Origin: a virus
Strand: one strand, 5' to 3'
IMG/VR virus record: IMGVR_UViG_3300037189_005706
Span: 1-39,864 of that record
DNA length: 39,864 nucleotides
The notes beneath the pieces are model-generated. The model had not been told where the DNA came from, did no database searches, and was given only the letters and a program-made list of their open reading frames with translations. Below, in pieces: positions 19,459-28,750 of the stretch (the first letter of the stretch is position 1; each line of letters begins with the position of its first letter). A program made the translations under genes and the position numbers.

Positions 19459-22314
19459 ATGCACAACTTCGACCTACTAGACGTGGTACTGCCGCCAGAA
19501 GGCCGGTACTGCGTGATGGGGATTAGTCGGTACGCAGACCAGCGGTTTGCAGACACAAGAGAAGAAGCTGAGGAGCTGATCCAAGAGTTCGTCCAGAACA
19601 AAATCGATGCCTATTTCGGGTGCGCCAAGTTTGGCCCCGAGAACAACCGCACGCACGAGAACGCCCAGTTCTTCAAGGCACTGTGGATGGACATCGACTG
19701 CGGCCCCACAAAGGGCGTGCCCGACGAGAAGGGCATCATCAAGGGCTATCTCGACCAACAGATCGGACTTACAGAGTTCTCCCGTTTTTGCAAGGCAGTC
19801 GGCCTACCCAAACCCATTCTGATCAACTCTGGTAACGGCATACACGCCTACTGGCTGCTTGATAAAACCATCTCCCGCCGCGAGTGGGAGCCACTGTCGC
19901 AACGCCTACGTGAGCTGTGCGAAGAAAACAATCTGATCGTTGACTCCTCCGTGTTTGAGGCGTCTCGGGTACTGCGCCCACTGAACTCGTTCAACTTCAA
20001 GGACAAGGCAAACCCCAAGCCTGTCGAAGTGTGGAACACAGACACCCCCCGCTTCACGTACGAAGAACTGAAAGAACTGCTCGGAGCGCCGGAGCCAAAA
20101 GACAGCATCCCTGACTTTCTGCCGCGCACGGTCAGCCCTATGATGGAAGCCCTGATGGGCAACAAGGTCAAGAAGTTTCAGACCATCATGATCCGCTCGG
20201 CCCAAGGCGACGGATGCAACCAACTGCTGCATTGCTACGAAAACCAAAACGACATAGAAGAGCCCCTGTGGTTCTCCGCGCTGTCGATCGCTGCACACTG
20301 TATTGACGGTCCGTGGGCTGCACATAAGCTGTCAGATCAATACGCAGGCTACGACGCTGCCGAGGTAGACCGCAAACTCGCAAACATTCACAAAAGCGGT
20401 GGCCCGCACCACTGCGCTACGTTCAAGAAACTTAACCCCAGCGGTTGCACCGGATGCCCCCACGAAGGGAAGATCAAGTCCCCGATCGTTCTGGGTATGG
20501 AGATAGCTGAAGCCGACGATGACGGCGAAGTTGAGGTGGAAGACGAAGACGGCGTAGTTGAAACGGTACGGATTCCAGAGTATCCGTTTCCTTATTTCCG
20601 TGGCAAGAACGGCGGTGTGTACAAGAAGGCTGAAGACGACGAAGAAGAGCCGACACTTGTGTACGAGCACGACCTGTATGTGGTCAAGCGCATGAAACAT
20701 TCAGAGATGGGCGAGGTCGCGCTGATGCGACTGCACCTTCCACAAGACGGGGTCAAAGAGTTTGCCGTCCCCGCAACGGCCATCGTGGTCAAAGAAAAAT
20801 TACGTGAGGTTCTGGCGCATTACGGTGTGGTGCCGACTACGAAGCAAATGACTTCTCTGTCGAACTACCTGACTACGTTCATCAAGAACCTGCAGTTCAA
20901 AAAGAAAGCTGAAATTATGAGGACACAATTTGGGTGGATCGACGACGACAGCAAGTTCATTCTGGGGGACCGGGAGATCACCAAGGACGGCGTTTTCTAC
21001 AGCCCTCCGTCTGCGACAACCAGAGACATATCGGCCAACATCCGCGCTGAAGGCAACATGGACGCTTGGAAAGATGTGTTCAACATGTACAACAGGCCGG
21101 GGCTGGAGCCCAATGCGTTTGCTGCGCTCACAGGCTTTGGTTCTCCGCTGCTCAAGTTCACCGGGATGAAGGGCGCGATCATCAACCTGATCCACAAAGA
21201 CTCCGGTACGGGCAAGTCAACTACGTTGTATGTATGCAACAGCATCATGGGGCACCCCTCTGAGCTTGCGTCTATCTGGAAAGACACAGCCAACTCCAAG
21301 ATGTTCCGCCTCGGTGTCATGAACAACTTGGCAAATACGATCGACGAGATCACGAACATCCCAGCAATGGAGTTCTCCGACCTGATCTACGGTATCAGTC
21401 AAGGCCGAGGCAAAGACCGCATGAAGTCGCAGAGCAACGAGATGCGGATCAACAACACCAAGTGGCAGGGCATCACGCTTACCTCATCGAACGCATCGTT
21501 CTACGAAAAACTGGGTGCGGCCAAGAACTCCCCCGACGGCGAGAACATGCGTCTGCTTGAGTACAAGATTGCCCCCACCACGGTGATCTCGGTAGCCGAG
21601 GGTAAGCACATGTTCGACCACCAGTTGATGCAGAACTTCGGCCATGCCGGGGAAGTCTACTTGCAGTGGCTCGTCAACAACTTGGAATCGGCAACCGACT
21701 TGGTCCGAAAAGTCCAAGCACGCATCGACAAAGACTTGCAGGTCACAGCCAAAGAACGCTTCTGGTCGGCCACAGCAGCTTGCAATATCGCAGGGGGCCT
21801 GATCGCCAAGAACCTCGGGCTCCACGACTACGACATGCGTGCGATCTACGAGTGGACGATCAAGATGCTCAACGAGATGCGCGGCGACGTAAAGCCTGCA
21901 GAGTTCAACTCAACCGCATCCGTCCTCGGCGAATACATCAACGCGCACATGGCAAACACGCTTGTGGTCAACGGTCTGAACGACGCTCGGACAAACCTGT
22001 CGTCGATGCCTCTTATGGAGCCGAAGGGGGAGTTGCTGGTACGTTACGAGCCAGACACAAAAGAACTCTTCATTGCGGCTAAGAGCTTCAAGGACTACTG
22101 CGTCAAGTACCAGATAAATTACAAGGACACGATCAGAGAGCTGACAACCACCGGGGCCTTCAAAGAAGCAACGAACAAGCGGATGGCCAAGGGCATGAAA
22201 GTGTTGTCTCCTGCTGTGCGCGTGCTGCGCTTCAACGCCGAGAACTTCGACTTTATCCACATCGACCAACCTGCGCCAAGCGATGAAGATCGAGACAGTG
22301 ACGTATCAAATTAA
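19459..22314 (+). CDS. Primase-helicase (AEP-like primase plus DUF927-type helicase)
   Basis: 951 residues. The N-terminal primase-polymerase region has a D-x-D motif (LWMDIDCG, about 74-81) and GNGIHAYW (about 125-132), like archaeo-eukaryotic-type primases. A cysteine/histidine-rich segment (CATFKKLNPSGCTGCPHEG, about 318-336) binds zinc. The C-terminal helicase has Walker A HKDSGTGKST (about 579-588) and a DEIT Walker-B-type site (NTIDEITN, about 626-633), with the surrounding IINLIHKDSGTGKS and GKDRMKSQ of DUF927/D5-like helicases. It would unwind and prime the phage genome. Start ATG 19459 is 3 bp after the HTH stop with no strong RBS, so coupling is likely. Confidence 0.9.
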   Translation: MHNFDLLDVVLPPEGRYCVMGISRYADQRFADTREEAEELIQEFVQNKIDAYFGCAKFGPENNRTHENAQFFKALWMDIDCGPTKGVPDEKGIIKGYLDQQIGLTEFSRFCKAVGLPKPILINSGNGIHAYWLLDKTISRREWEPLSQRLRELCEENNLIVDSSVFEASRVLRPLNSFNFKDKANPKPVEVWNTDTPRFTYEELKELLGAPEPKDSIPDFLPRTVSPMMEALMGNKVKKFQTIMIRSAQGDGCNQLLHCYENQNDIEEPLWFSALSIAAHCIDGPWAAHKLSDQYAGYDAAEVDRKLANIHKSGGPHHCATFKKLNPSGCTGCPHEGKIKSPIVLGMEIAEADDDGEVEVEDEDGVVETVRIPEYPFPYFRGKNGGVYKKAEDDEEEPTLVYEHDLYVVKRMKHSEMGEVALMRLHLPQDGVKEFAVPATAIVVKEKLREVLAHYGVVPTTKQMTSLSNYLTTFIKNLQFKKKAEIMRTQFGWIDDDSKFILGDREITKDGVFYSPPSATTRDISANIRAEGNMDAWKDVFNMYNRPGLEPNAFAALTGFGSPLLKFTGMKGAIINLIHKDSGTGKSTTLYVCNSIMGHPSELASIWKDTANSKMFRLGVMNNLANTIDEITNIPAMEFSDLIYGISQGRGKDRMKSQSNEMRINNTKWQGITLTSSNASFYEKLGAAKNSPDGENMRLLEYKIAPTTVISVAEGKHMFDHQLMQNFGHAGEVYLQWLVNNLESATDLVRKVQARIDKDLQVTAKERFWSATAACNIAGGLIAKNLGLHDYDMRAIYEWTIKMLNEMRGDVKPAEFNSTASVLGEYINAHMANTLVVNGLNDARTNLSSMPLMEPKGELLVRYEPDTKELFIAAKSFKDYCVKYQINYKDTIRELTTTGAFKEATNKRMAKGMKVLSPAVRVLRFNAENFDFIHIDQPAPSDEDRDSDVSN

Positions 22315-22477
22315 CTGGCAGAAGTTCCGCAGGGGGCGATCGTTCTTTGTCCCCTGCATCGACACCGTGGCAGCTCGCGCAACAGTTGCTCGCGTAGTCA
22401 AACGCCTACGCATGGAGGTAGTAACGAAGGTGGTAGTTGAGGACGGCGTGAAGGGATTGCGGGTGTGGCGCGTTTGA
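22283..22477 (+). CDS. Small basic hypothetical protein, 64 aa
   Basis: ATG 22283 overlaps the 3' end of the primase-helicase by 32 bp in another frame. The product MKIETVTYQINWQKFRRGRSFFVPCIDT... is strongly basic with a helical middle (AARATVARVVKRLRMEVVTKVVVE) and ends in GLRVWRV. It resembles small nucleic-acid-binding proteins in composition only. It is the last plus-strand gene before the terminator at 22559. No strong RBS; translation coupling is assumed. Confidence 0.6.
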   Translation: MKIETVTYQINWQKFRRGRSFFVPCIDTVAARATVARVVKRLRMEVVTKVVVEDGVKGLRVWRV

Positions 22478-22558
22478 GCTACACTATTTTTGTTGGTTAC
22501 ATCGCAGTTGCCAACACTTCCGACGAAGTTAGCTCCTTCCGCTGGAAACTCCCCTTCA
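22478..22558. other. Short gap at the convergence point
   Basis: About 80 bp between the last plus-strand gene and the terminator. I see no gene or promoter here. Confidence 0.6.
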
Positions 22559-22583
22559 CCCCCGGCAAGTCCGGGGGTTTTTT
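22559..22583 (+). terminator. Intrinsic terminator of the replication operon
   Basis: CCCCCGG (22559-22565) and CCGGGGG (22571-22577) around CAAGT, followed by six T (22578-22583). It protects the convergent late operon. In the other direction there is no T-tract, so the late transcript needs a different stop. Confidence 0.93.
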
Positions 22584-25500
22584 ATTCCTCGGGCTTGGCA
22601 GCTTCCCGCTCAATCTTCTCGCGTGACAAGTCGAGCAGCTCGGCAAGGTAGGGGTACATGTCCTTGTCCACCTTGAACCCACGGTCCGACATCGCACGCT
22701 GCTTGGCCCGGTTGAGCAACTGCTTGGGCAGCTCGCTGGCTTTGATCGCCGACTGCGGATTCTTGGCGTTGAACTTCAGCAGATTCTCCATCGCGTCATC
22801 CACACCCTCGTCGGAACCCAGCTCAAGCTCGCGGTCTAGGCGGGCGCGTACTTTGCCCTTTTCCTGCACAACCTTCTGGCGAATCGCCTCGGCTTTGAAG
22901 TTTGCTTCTTGCACAGCAGCCAGACCCTCGGTGCGGAAACCCAAAGCCTGAGCAACGAGCTGTCCATTTGTGAACTCGTCGGCTTCCTTGAGCACGGCCC
23001 CAGTAGCTGTACGTGCGCCTTCTTGCGAGTACCGATACGAAGTGAGAGGCTGTCGGAACAACGCTGGCAGCAGCTTCTCAAACCCTTGCATAGTCTTACC
23101 AGCGGCAAAGTCATCGTAGGCTGCAGGGAACTGCTTGAGGTACAAACTTGCGCTTGGCCCCAAGAGAGACATGGCGTAGTCCATCATTGTGGCTTGCGCA
23201 GTGCGCTGCTCTTTGAGCTCGGGCATCCACATGTTGTTCATGGACAAACTGCTGGACATGTCGTACCCAGTGAGCGAATCCAGACCACCTGCCTCAATAA
23301 CCTCGCCGAGCTTTTGATCGCCGATCTTCACATCACCGAACAGGTTGGGCAAGTACACCGACCGGAACCAAAACTCCAAGTCGCGCTTCTCCAGCGGATC
23401 GTCTTCCTCGTCCTCTTCATCTCGCATTGCGTTGATAAACGCCTGAGCTGCGCCGAGCGCCATGCTTGCACCGGGGACACCGACGTAACCTGCAAGCAAC
23501 AGTGACATGCCCAGCGTGCCGAGCAACTGAATCCGCGCTTCCTTCTTTGTGGCTGCGTCCATACCGGCAGTAGCACGATACCCGTTGCGCAACAGGTAGG
23601 TAGTTAGGAACATCGGGAACATCTTGAACTGCAGCAGCACGCGCCCAGCAGGGGCTCGCATGACACGGGGGCGGTTCTGAGCGGTGAAGTTACCAAGGGC
23701 TGCATACGTATCGCTAACCGCTTGCTCGATGGCATCCTCAACACTCATCCCCTCGTTGCGGCTCAAGCGGAACGAAGACATGAACATGATCTCGCGGTTG
23801 AGACGCTCGGTGTGATGGAACAGTGCGCCCATCAAGTTGGTTCCAGTGTTGAACGCACTGGTGTACTTGGTAGTCGGCTTATCTTGGCGGTCCATCAAGT
23901 CGTACGTCAGCGTGACTTCCGCGATACCCCGATCGTGCATAGCCTCGATAGCCGCACGCTCGTCTGCGTTCATGTTGATCTCTTTGGATGCCTCGATAGT
24001 CGGCATCACCAGCTTGCCGTCCTTGACCACACCGAATTGGTTGTAGACCAGCATGAAGCGGCCCATCTCCTTGACCACCTGCAGCGGGTTGTGTCGAGAC
24101 ATGAGCACTGGCGCACCGAAGATAGGCAGCGACGAGAGCTGCACAAGGGCAGTCTTCACCGAGGTCATGAAGTACAGGAACGCCGACTTGTTCAAGAAGT
24201 TGGCTGCGTTGTTCAAGAACGGGCTGTCCACCTCCGGGTACACGTCCAGCTCCACGCGCTTGCCCATCTCCTTGACCAGCATCTCCAGCCGTGGCTTGTC
24301 TGGGTTTCCATCTAGCGACGCTTGTGCAGTGTCGATAGAGTTGAGCATCTGGTAGCCGTACTTGATCCGCGACAACTGGTTCGCCATGTTCACGGACGAC
24401 GTGATGAAGTTGCGCAGTGCGTCACCGGAGAAACCAGCAGTACCCTTGCGGTGGATGAACTGCCTGCGGAAGTTGTTCTCTGGCATCGTGGTCAGATACA
24501 ACTGGTAAATCTGGTCCTTGAGCGCCTCAATGTCTTGGTTGGCTCCGGGCACGTCGAGCAGCTCAAAGATGTTCTTGAGCATGGTGCTGTTCTCGATGCT
24601 GGACTTGCGCAGGCCGGACAGCTCGTTACCGCTGTCGAGGTCTTGGTCTTCACGCATCTGCGCCTCGGTGCGGCTATCTCCAGCGGCTTGCAACTGACGC
24701 ACGCGCTTCTTGATGAACAGCTCCCGAGCCACTTGGCTCTCGAACATGTAAAACTCTTTGGACTTGCCGCTGCCGACGCGCACCCAGAAGTTACCGTAGC
24801 GCATCAGTGGGAAGTACGGGGCCATGCCCTTGCCGTTCTCGTACGCCTTCTTGATCTCCGCCATCAACTGACCCTTGGGTGTGTCTGGGTCGTCAACTTC
24901 GCCGGGGATACTAGACTCGGCAATACGGGCGTCGAGCAAGCCACGGTACAAGTCGTACTGCGCTTGGTAGAAATCACGGACTTCAGCGTAAACCTTCTGA
25001 GCTTGTGGGCTCAAAGCCTTCCACATCTTGTTGAGCACTGGGTCCTTGGTGCTCTTGGTTGGGTCGATCCGCTGGTCGGTCGAGTAGTGCATGACATCAG
25101 CCAGTGCAGTCAGCTCGTTCTTCTTGCCGCGCAGCTTGCCGACCACGCCGGGTTGAATCTTCAGCCACTCCTGCACTACGTCAGAAGACGCAGACAGCAT
25201 CTTGTTGCGCATCGCGCTCATGTCTTGGCTCATGCGCCAAGTACGGCCCAGCTCGGGGATACCTAAATTTTGTGCCCACTCCACCAAGTTACTGGTCTGG
25301 ATTGCAGGCAGGAGTGCCTTCAGCTTGGTGGTGTTAGCCGTAGCCCATAGAGCGCCAAGCGTATCCACAAACAACTGGGGGTCGCGCAGTGTGGTGAGGA
25401 TGCCGATGTCTTCGGCGACTTCCTGTGCGTCCCTGCTGCGCATGAGCTTGCGCTCGGCTGCGGAAATCTTGACCGACTTTTTCTTGACCTGCGACAGCAA

Positions 25501-28500
25501 CCCAGTGCCGGGCAGGCTCTCGCCGCGAGGGACACGGGAAGTGAGCAAGGAGTCAGTGGCGATGATGAGGTCAGACAGGGCGTTGATGTCCGAGTCGTCC
25601 ATGCCGAACATGCGGCGGATGGAGTCCACGAAACGTGTGAAGAACGATGTGTCTTCCTGCACGCCCTCAGCAGACATGAGGAACTCTTGGAACTGCTCGT
25701 CCGACATGCCATACGCCAAGAACTCGCGGGGGTCTGCAACGATCTCGCCGTCTGTGCTCTCGTACAAATCAGCAAGCGCGTCGGTTACCTCACCGTTGTC
25801 GCTCATCTCAATCAGGCGGTCCTGCGCTGCCCGCATGGTGTCGAGCAGGTCCTGATACGCACGTACCAGTGGAGTGTTGAGGTTGATGCCCTTGTTGATG
25901 TATTCCTGCGCCAGTGCGATCTTCTTGACCGTGGCGGCGTGCAGCAGCTCGTGCAGCACAGTGACGTTGTTCACCCCTTGGGAGTTGCCGAAGGATGCAC
26001 CGCGCACGTAGACCACGCGCTTGCCGGTCTTGAAATTCTCGATATACAGAGCGCGTGACCGTTCCCACTGGGGTGCGTATTTGGCTTGTTGAAGCTGCGC
26101 AGGGATTTCAGAATCTTGCTCAAGCACAACGAAATCAACGTCACGCACAAAATTGCGCAGGCGCTGGGCGACGGCTTTCTGGAACCGGGTGCCAGTCTTG
26201 ATGATGTGGCCGATGGCCTGTGCGCCCGTCTTGAACGCGCCGAAGGCTGGGTCTGCTTTGGTAACCGCTGCGCCCTTGCGCTCAGTAGAAGATACTGGGC
26301 CCAGCAAGTTGGTCTTGTCCGAGAGTGCTTTCTTGGCGCGAGCTAGCCCACGCTTGATGTCGTCGATCTCGGTCTGAGGGATGTTGGCATCCTTGAGAAT
26401 CTTGCGTGCACGCTTGCCCTCTGGCTTGAGCCCGGACTCCTCAGACACGCGCAGGAGTTCTTTGACCGCGTTGCGGCGCTCGGCACGCTGGTCATCCTGA
26501 GCCTCTTTGAGTTCGGCCTCGTTGGCAAACTCGCCTTCGTCCAGCGGAGCTAGGGCTTTTTGCAGAGACGCCTCTGCTTTGTTTACCGCACGCTCGTGCC
26601 GACCACGAGAGGCTCGGTCCTCTTTGCGCTCTTTGTCTCGCTGAGCCTTTTGCTCGGGCGTGAGCGTTATCGGACGGCCTCGCTTGGTTGCTGGTGCTTC
26701 TTGTCCTTCTTCTTTTGCTTGGACGGTTTCAGTGGTCGCAGTGCCATCGGTCGTGGTTCCTCTTTGCTTGTTAACTTCGGCGTCAAATGCGCGGTTTGCA
26801 GCGTTGAGCAGACTGTCGTAGTCGGGGTCGGTTCTGAGCCCTTCTTCCGCCAGAGTGTCTGCCATGTTTGTGCGGTACGAATCTAGCGCTTCATCGAGAT
26901 CAGCGTACTCACCCACTTGATCAAACGCAGTGCTTGCGTTCCTACGAGCAATATCTTGGGCTTTGGCCTTCTTGGCTTCGTACGCCGCATTTTGCTCGTC
27001 TTCCGCTTTAATCCGCTCGGCTTCAGCTTCGGTCACTGCACTTGGCTGTGTTCCTTCTCTTTCAGCAACGACTCCAGCATCCTGTCGAGCAGGAACCACT
27101 CCATCTCGTTGAGCCCCTTCAGGTCGTTCGGCGGTGGAAAGCTCGTCGGCTGCAGGTGCAGATACTGTAGTGCTGACTCCACTTGGCTCTGTGTCAGGTC
27201 TTGCAACATCTTGTCTCCCTTCAGTTGGCGCACTCTTGCTCCGATCCAAAAATAGTTGAGCCTGAACGCGAGCTTCGTCCTCGGTCAGCCCTTGGTCGAT
27301 AAATTCTGTGGTGAGGGACTCCAGTGTCGGAGGGGCCTCGCGGCTAATGATCGCCGACGGAGCCTGCACTGGCTGCGTGATGACGGGCTTTTCTCTGTCG
27401 AGACGCATCTGGGCCAACACACGCGCTTCTTCTTCCGGCAAGCCTTGGTCAACGAGCTCGGCAGTGAGCGACTCCAGTGTCGGTGCCGCTTCAACATCCG
27501 TGGGTTCTACAGTAGGAGCAACGGTTGTTTCGGCAGGTGTTTCATCCACGACAAACTCGGCCTCAGCTTCGGCTGCTTTTGCGGCTTCTGCATCTTGCTC
27601 GGCAACAGTCCGACGCGCCAGCATCTCGGCGTCGTCCTTCATCATGCCCATGCCACGGTACTTCTCGGTCAGCTCGGCGGTGCGGGTCTCGGCGGTGGGT
27701 GTTTCTGCTTCGACTTCCCAGTCGCCCATCTCGGGCTCAACCCGCTCTTTGGTTTCCGCAGGCTGTGCTTTCTTTGCGTCGCGAGCCGCTGCACGCGTTT
27801 GCGTATAGACCTCTAAGGGCGCAGTGCCAAGACCGCCGAAGGCTTCGGCCAAGATTTCTCCGGGCTTACTAACTTTCCCTTCGGTTGCCACTTGTGCAGC
27901 AGCCTCGAACCCGCCACCGCCAACTGCCTGAGCGCCAACTTGCGCACCGATGTTAGTAACGTTCTTAGCTACGGGGCCCGTGATTCGTTTCGGCACCAGA
28001 GTCTTGCTGGCTAGCCCACCCAAGAACAAGTCCCCTGCACCGATGATGCCCGCTCGTGTACCCGCTTTATTCACGCCCTCGCGCAGCAGCTCTTTGTTTT
28101 CAAACAGCGCAGCCATTTGCTTGGGGTCGGTTGTGTCGATCCCGTTGTCTCTTGCGAACTCCAGAAAGGAGTTACCAAACTCGACACCGAACGAGCTACC
28201 ACCTAACACAGCCGCCCCAAGTGCGGGGTTTATAACGCCAGCGATCAAGCCGGGAACTGCCGTCGGCAATGACTGCGCCGTGAGGTTGGCAACAATGTTT
28301 ACTGGGTCTTTGGCGAAAGTTTTGAAGCCTTCTGAAAAGGTCTTGGCTTCGCTCAGATCGCGAACGCCCGAATAGGTTGGAGCCCCCTGCAGTTCTTTTT
28401 GCTTTGCCGCCAAGTCTTTGAAATACGTGCCTTGTCGGTTGGTGTAGAAGTCAAGCGTCTTGCGCAAGCCCTGCGCTTCTCTGGACTCGCCTTCGCCTTT

Positions 28501-28749
28501 GGCCTCGAGTGCTTTGAGTCGGTCGGCAGTCTTTGCAATCTGGTTGCCCTGCGCAACCACCGTGAGGCCCTGCAAGCCCGCCTGCGCTTGGGGGATGCCG
28601 ACGTCCATAAAGGACTTTTTCAACTGCCCGAAAAACCCCGGCTTCTCTTCGGGCGCGGCAATAGGGGTCTCGGACGCGACCTCCCAACCCGAATTATCGG
28701 TTGCACCGACTGGAGTTTCGGAAACAACCGACCATTCGTCTTTTGCCAT
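22582..28749 (-). CDS. Giant virion/ejection protein with HELLH zincin site, 2055 aa
   Basis: The last gene of the late operon. The first residues repeat a motif, EWSVVSETPVG, GWEVASETPIA and a later DWEVEAETPTAE near residue 340. Residues about 150-195 are hydrophobic (PTAVPGLIAGVINPALG region). Helical-hairpin repeats occur between 350 and 510 (TAELTEKYRGMGM, ESLTAELVDQGL, ESLTTEFIDQGL). HELLH at about 933-937 with NNVTVLHELLHAA is a zincin metallopeptidase site of the kind found in large polyvalent phage proteins. Long coiled segments and a hydrophobic stretch (LLLAGYVGVPGASMALG, about 1765) follow. This suggests a protein ejected with the DNA, perhaps with protease activity in the host envelope. 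Enzymatic activity is inference; virion localisation is likely from context. Confidence 0.85.
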   Translation of the reverse strand: MAKDEWSVVSETPVGATDNSGWEVASETPIAAPEEKPGFFGQLKKSFMDVGIPQAQAGLQGLTVVAQGNQIAKTADRLKALEAKGEGESREAQGLRKTLDFYTNRQGTYFKDLAAKQKELQGAPTYSGVRDLSEAKTFSEGFKTFAKDPVNIVANLTAQSLPTAVPGLIAGVINPALGAAVLGGSSFGVEFGNSFLEFARDNGIDTTDPKQMAALFENKELLREGVNKAGTRAGIIGAGDLFLGGLASKTLVPKRITGPVAKNVTNIGAQVGAQAVGGGGFEAAAQVATEGKVSKPGEILAEAFGGLGTAPLEVYTQTRAAARDAKKAQPAETKERVEPEMGDWEVEAETPTAETRTAELTEKYRGMGMMKDDAEMLARRTVAEQDAEAAKAAEAEAEFVVDETPAETTVAPTVEPTDVEAAPTLESLTAELVDQGLPEEEARVLAQMRLDREKPVITQPVQAPSAIISREAPPTLESLTTEFIDQGLTEDEARVQAQLFLDRSKSAPTEGRQDVARPDTEPSGVSTTVSAPAADELSTAERPEGAQRDGVVPARQDAGVVAEREGTQPSAVTEAEAERIKAEDEQNAAYEAKKAKAQDIARRNASTAFDQVGEYADLDEALDSYRTNMADTLAEEGLRTDPDYDSLLNAANRAFDAEVNKQRGTTTDGTATTETVQAKEEGQEAPATKRGRPITLTPEQKAQRDKERKEDRASRGRHERAVNKAEASLQKALAPLDEGEFANEAELKEAQDDQRAERRNAVKELLRVSEESGLKPEGKRARKILKDANIPQTEIDDIKRGLARAKKALSDKTNLLGPVSSTERKGAAVTKADPAFGAFKTGAQAIGHIIKTGTRFQKAVAQRLRNFVRDVDFVVLEQDSEIPAQLQQAKYAPQWERSRALYIENFKTGKRVVYVRGASFGNSQGVNNVTVLHELLHAATVKKIALAQEYINKGINLNTPLVRAYQDLLDTMRAAQDRLIEMSDNGEVTDALADLYESTDGEIVADPREFLAYGMSDEQFQEFLMSAEGVQEDTSFFTRFVDSIRRMFGMDDSDINALSDLIIATDSLLTSRVPRGESLPGTGLLSQVKKKSVKISAAERKLMRSRDAQEVAEDIGILTTLRDPQLFVDTLGALWATANTTKLKALLPAIQTSNLVEWAQNLGIPELGRTWRMSQDMSAMRNKMLSASSDVVQEWLKIQPGVVGKLRGKKNELTALADVMHYSTDQRIDPTKSTKDPVLNKMWKALSPQAQKVYAEVRDFYQAQYDLYRGLLDARIAESSIPGEVDDPDTPKGQLMAEIKKAYENGKGMAPYFPLMRYGNFWVRVGSGKSKEFYMFESQVARELFIKKRVRQLQAAGDSRTEAQMREDQDLDSGNELSGLRKSSIENSTMLKNIFELLDVPGANQDIEALKDQIYQLYLTTMPENNFRRQFIHRKGTAGFSGDALRNFITSSVNMANQLSRIKYGYQMLNSIDTAQASLDGNPDKPRLEMLVKEMGKRVELDVYPEVDSPFLNNAANFLNKSAFLYFMTSVKTALVQLSSLPIFGAPVLMSRHNPLQVVKEMGRFMLVYNQFGVVKDGKLVMPTIEASKEINMNADERAAIEAMHDRGIAEVTLTYDLMDRQDKPTTKYTSAFNTGTNLMGALFHHTERLNREIMFMSSFRLSRNEGMSVEDAIEQAVSDTYAALGNFTAQNRPRVMRAPAGRVLLQFKMFPMFLTTYLLRNGYRATAGMDAATKKEARIQLLGTLGMSLLLAGYVGVPGASMALGAAQAFINAMRDEEDEEDDPLEKRDLEFWFRSVYLPNLFGDVKIGDQKLGEVIEAGGLDSLTGYDMSSSLSMNNMWMPELKEQRTAQATMMDYAMSLLGPSASLYLKQFPAAYDDFAAGKTMQGFEKLLPALFRQPLTSYRYSQEGARTATGAVLKEADEFTNGQLVAQALGFRTEGLAAVQEANFKAEAIRQKVVQEKGKVRARLDRELELGSDEGVDDAMENLLKFNAKNPQSAIKASELPKQLLNRAKQRAMSDRGFKVDKDMYPYLAELLDLSREKIEREAAKPEE

Positions 28750-28750
28750 G

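Noticed and set aside
24322-25266. Plus-strand ORF of 314 aa
   Set aside because: Opposite strand of the 2055-aa protein, His/Val/Leu/Gln-biased as expected from an antisense frame, and without RBS.
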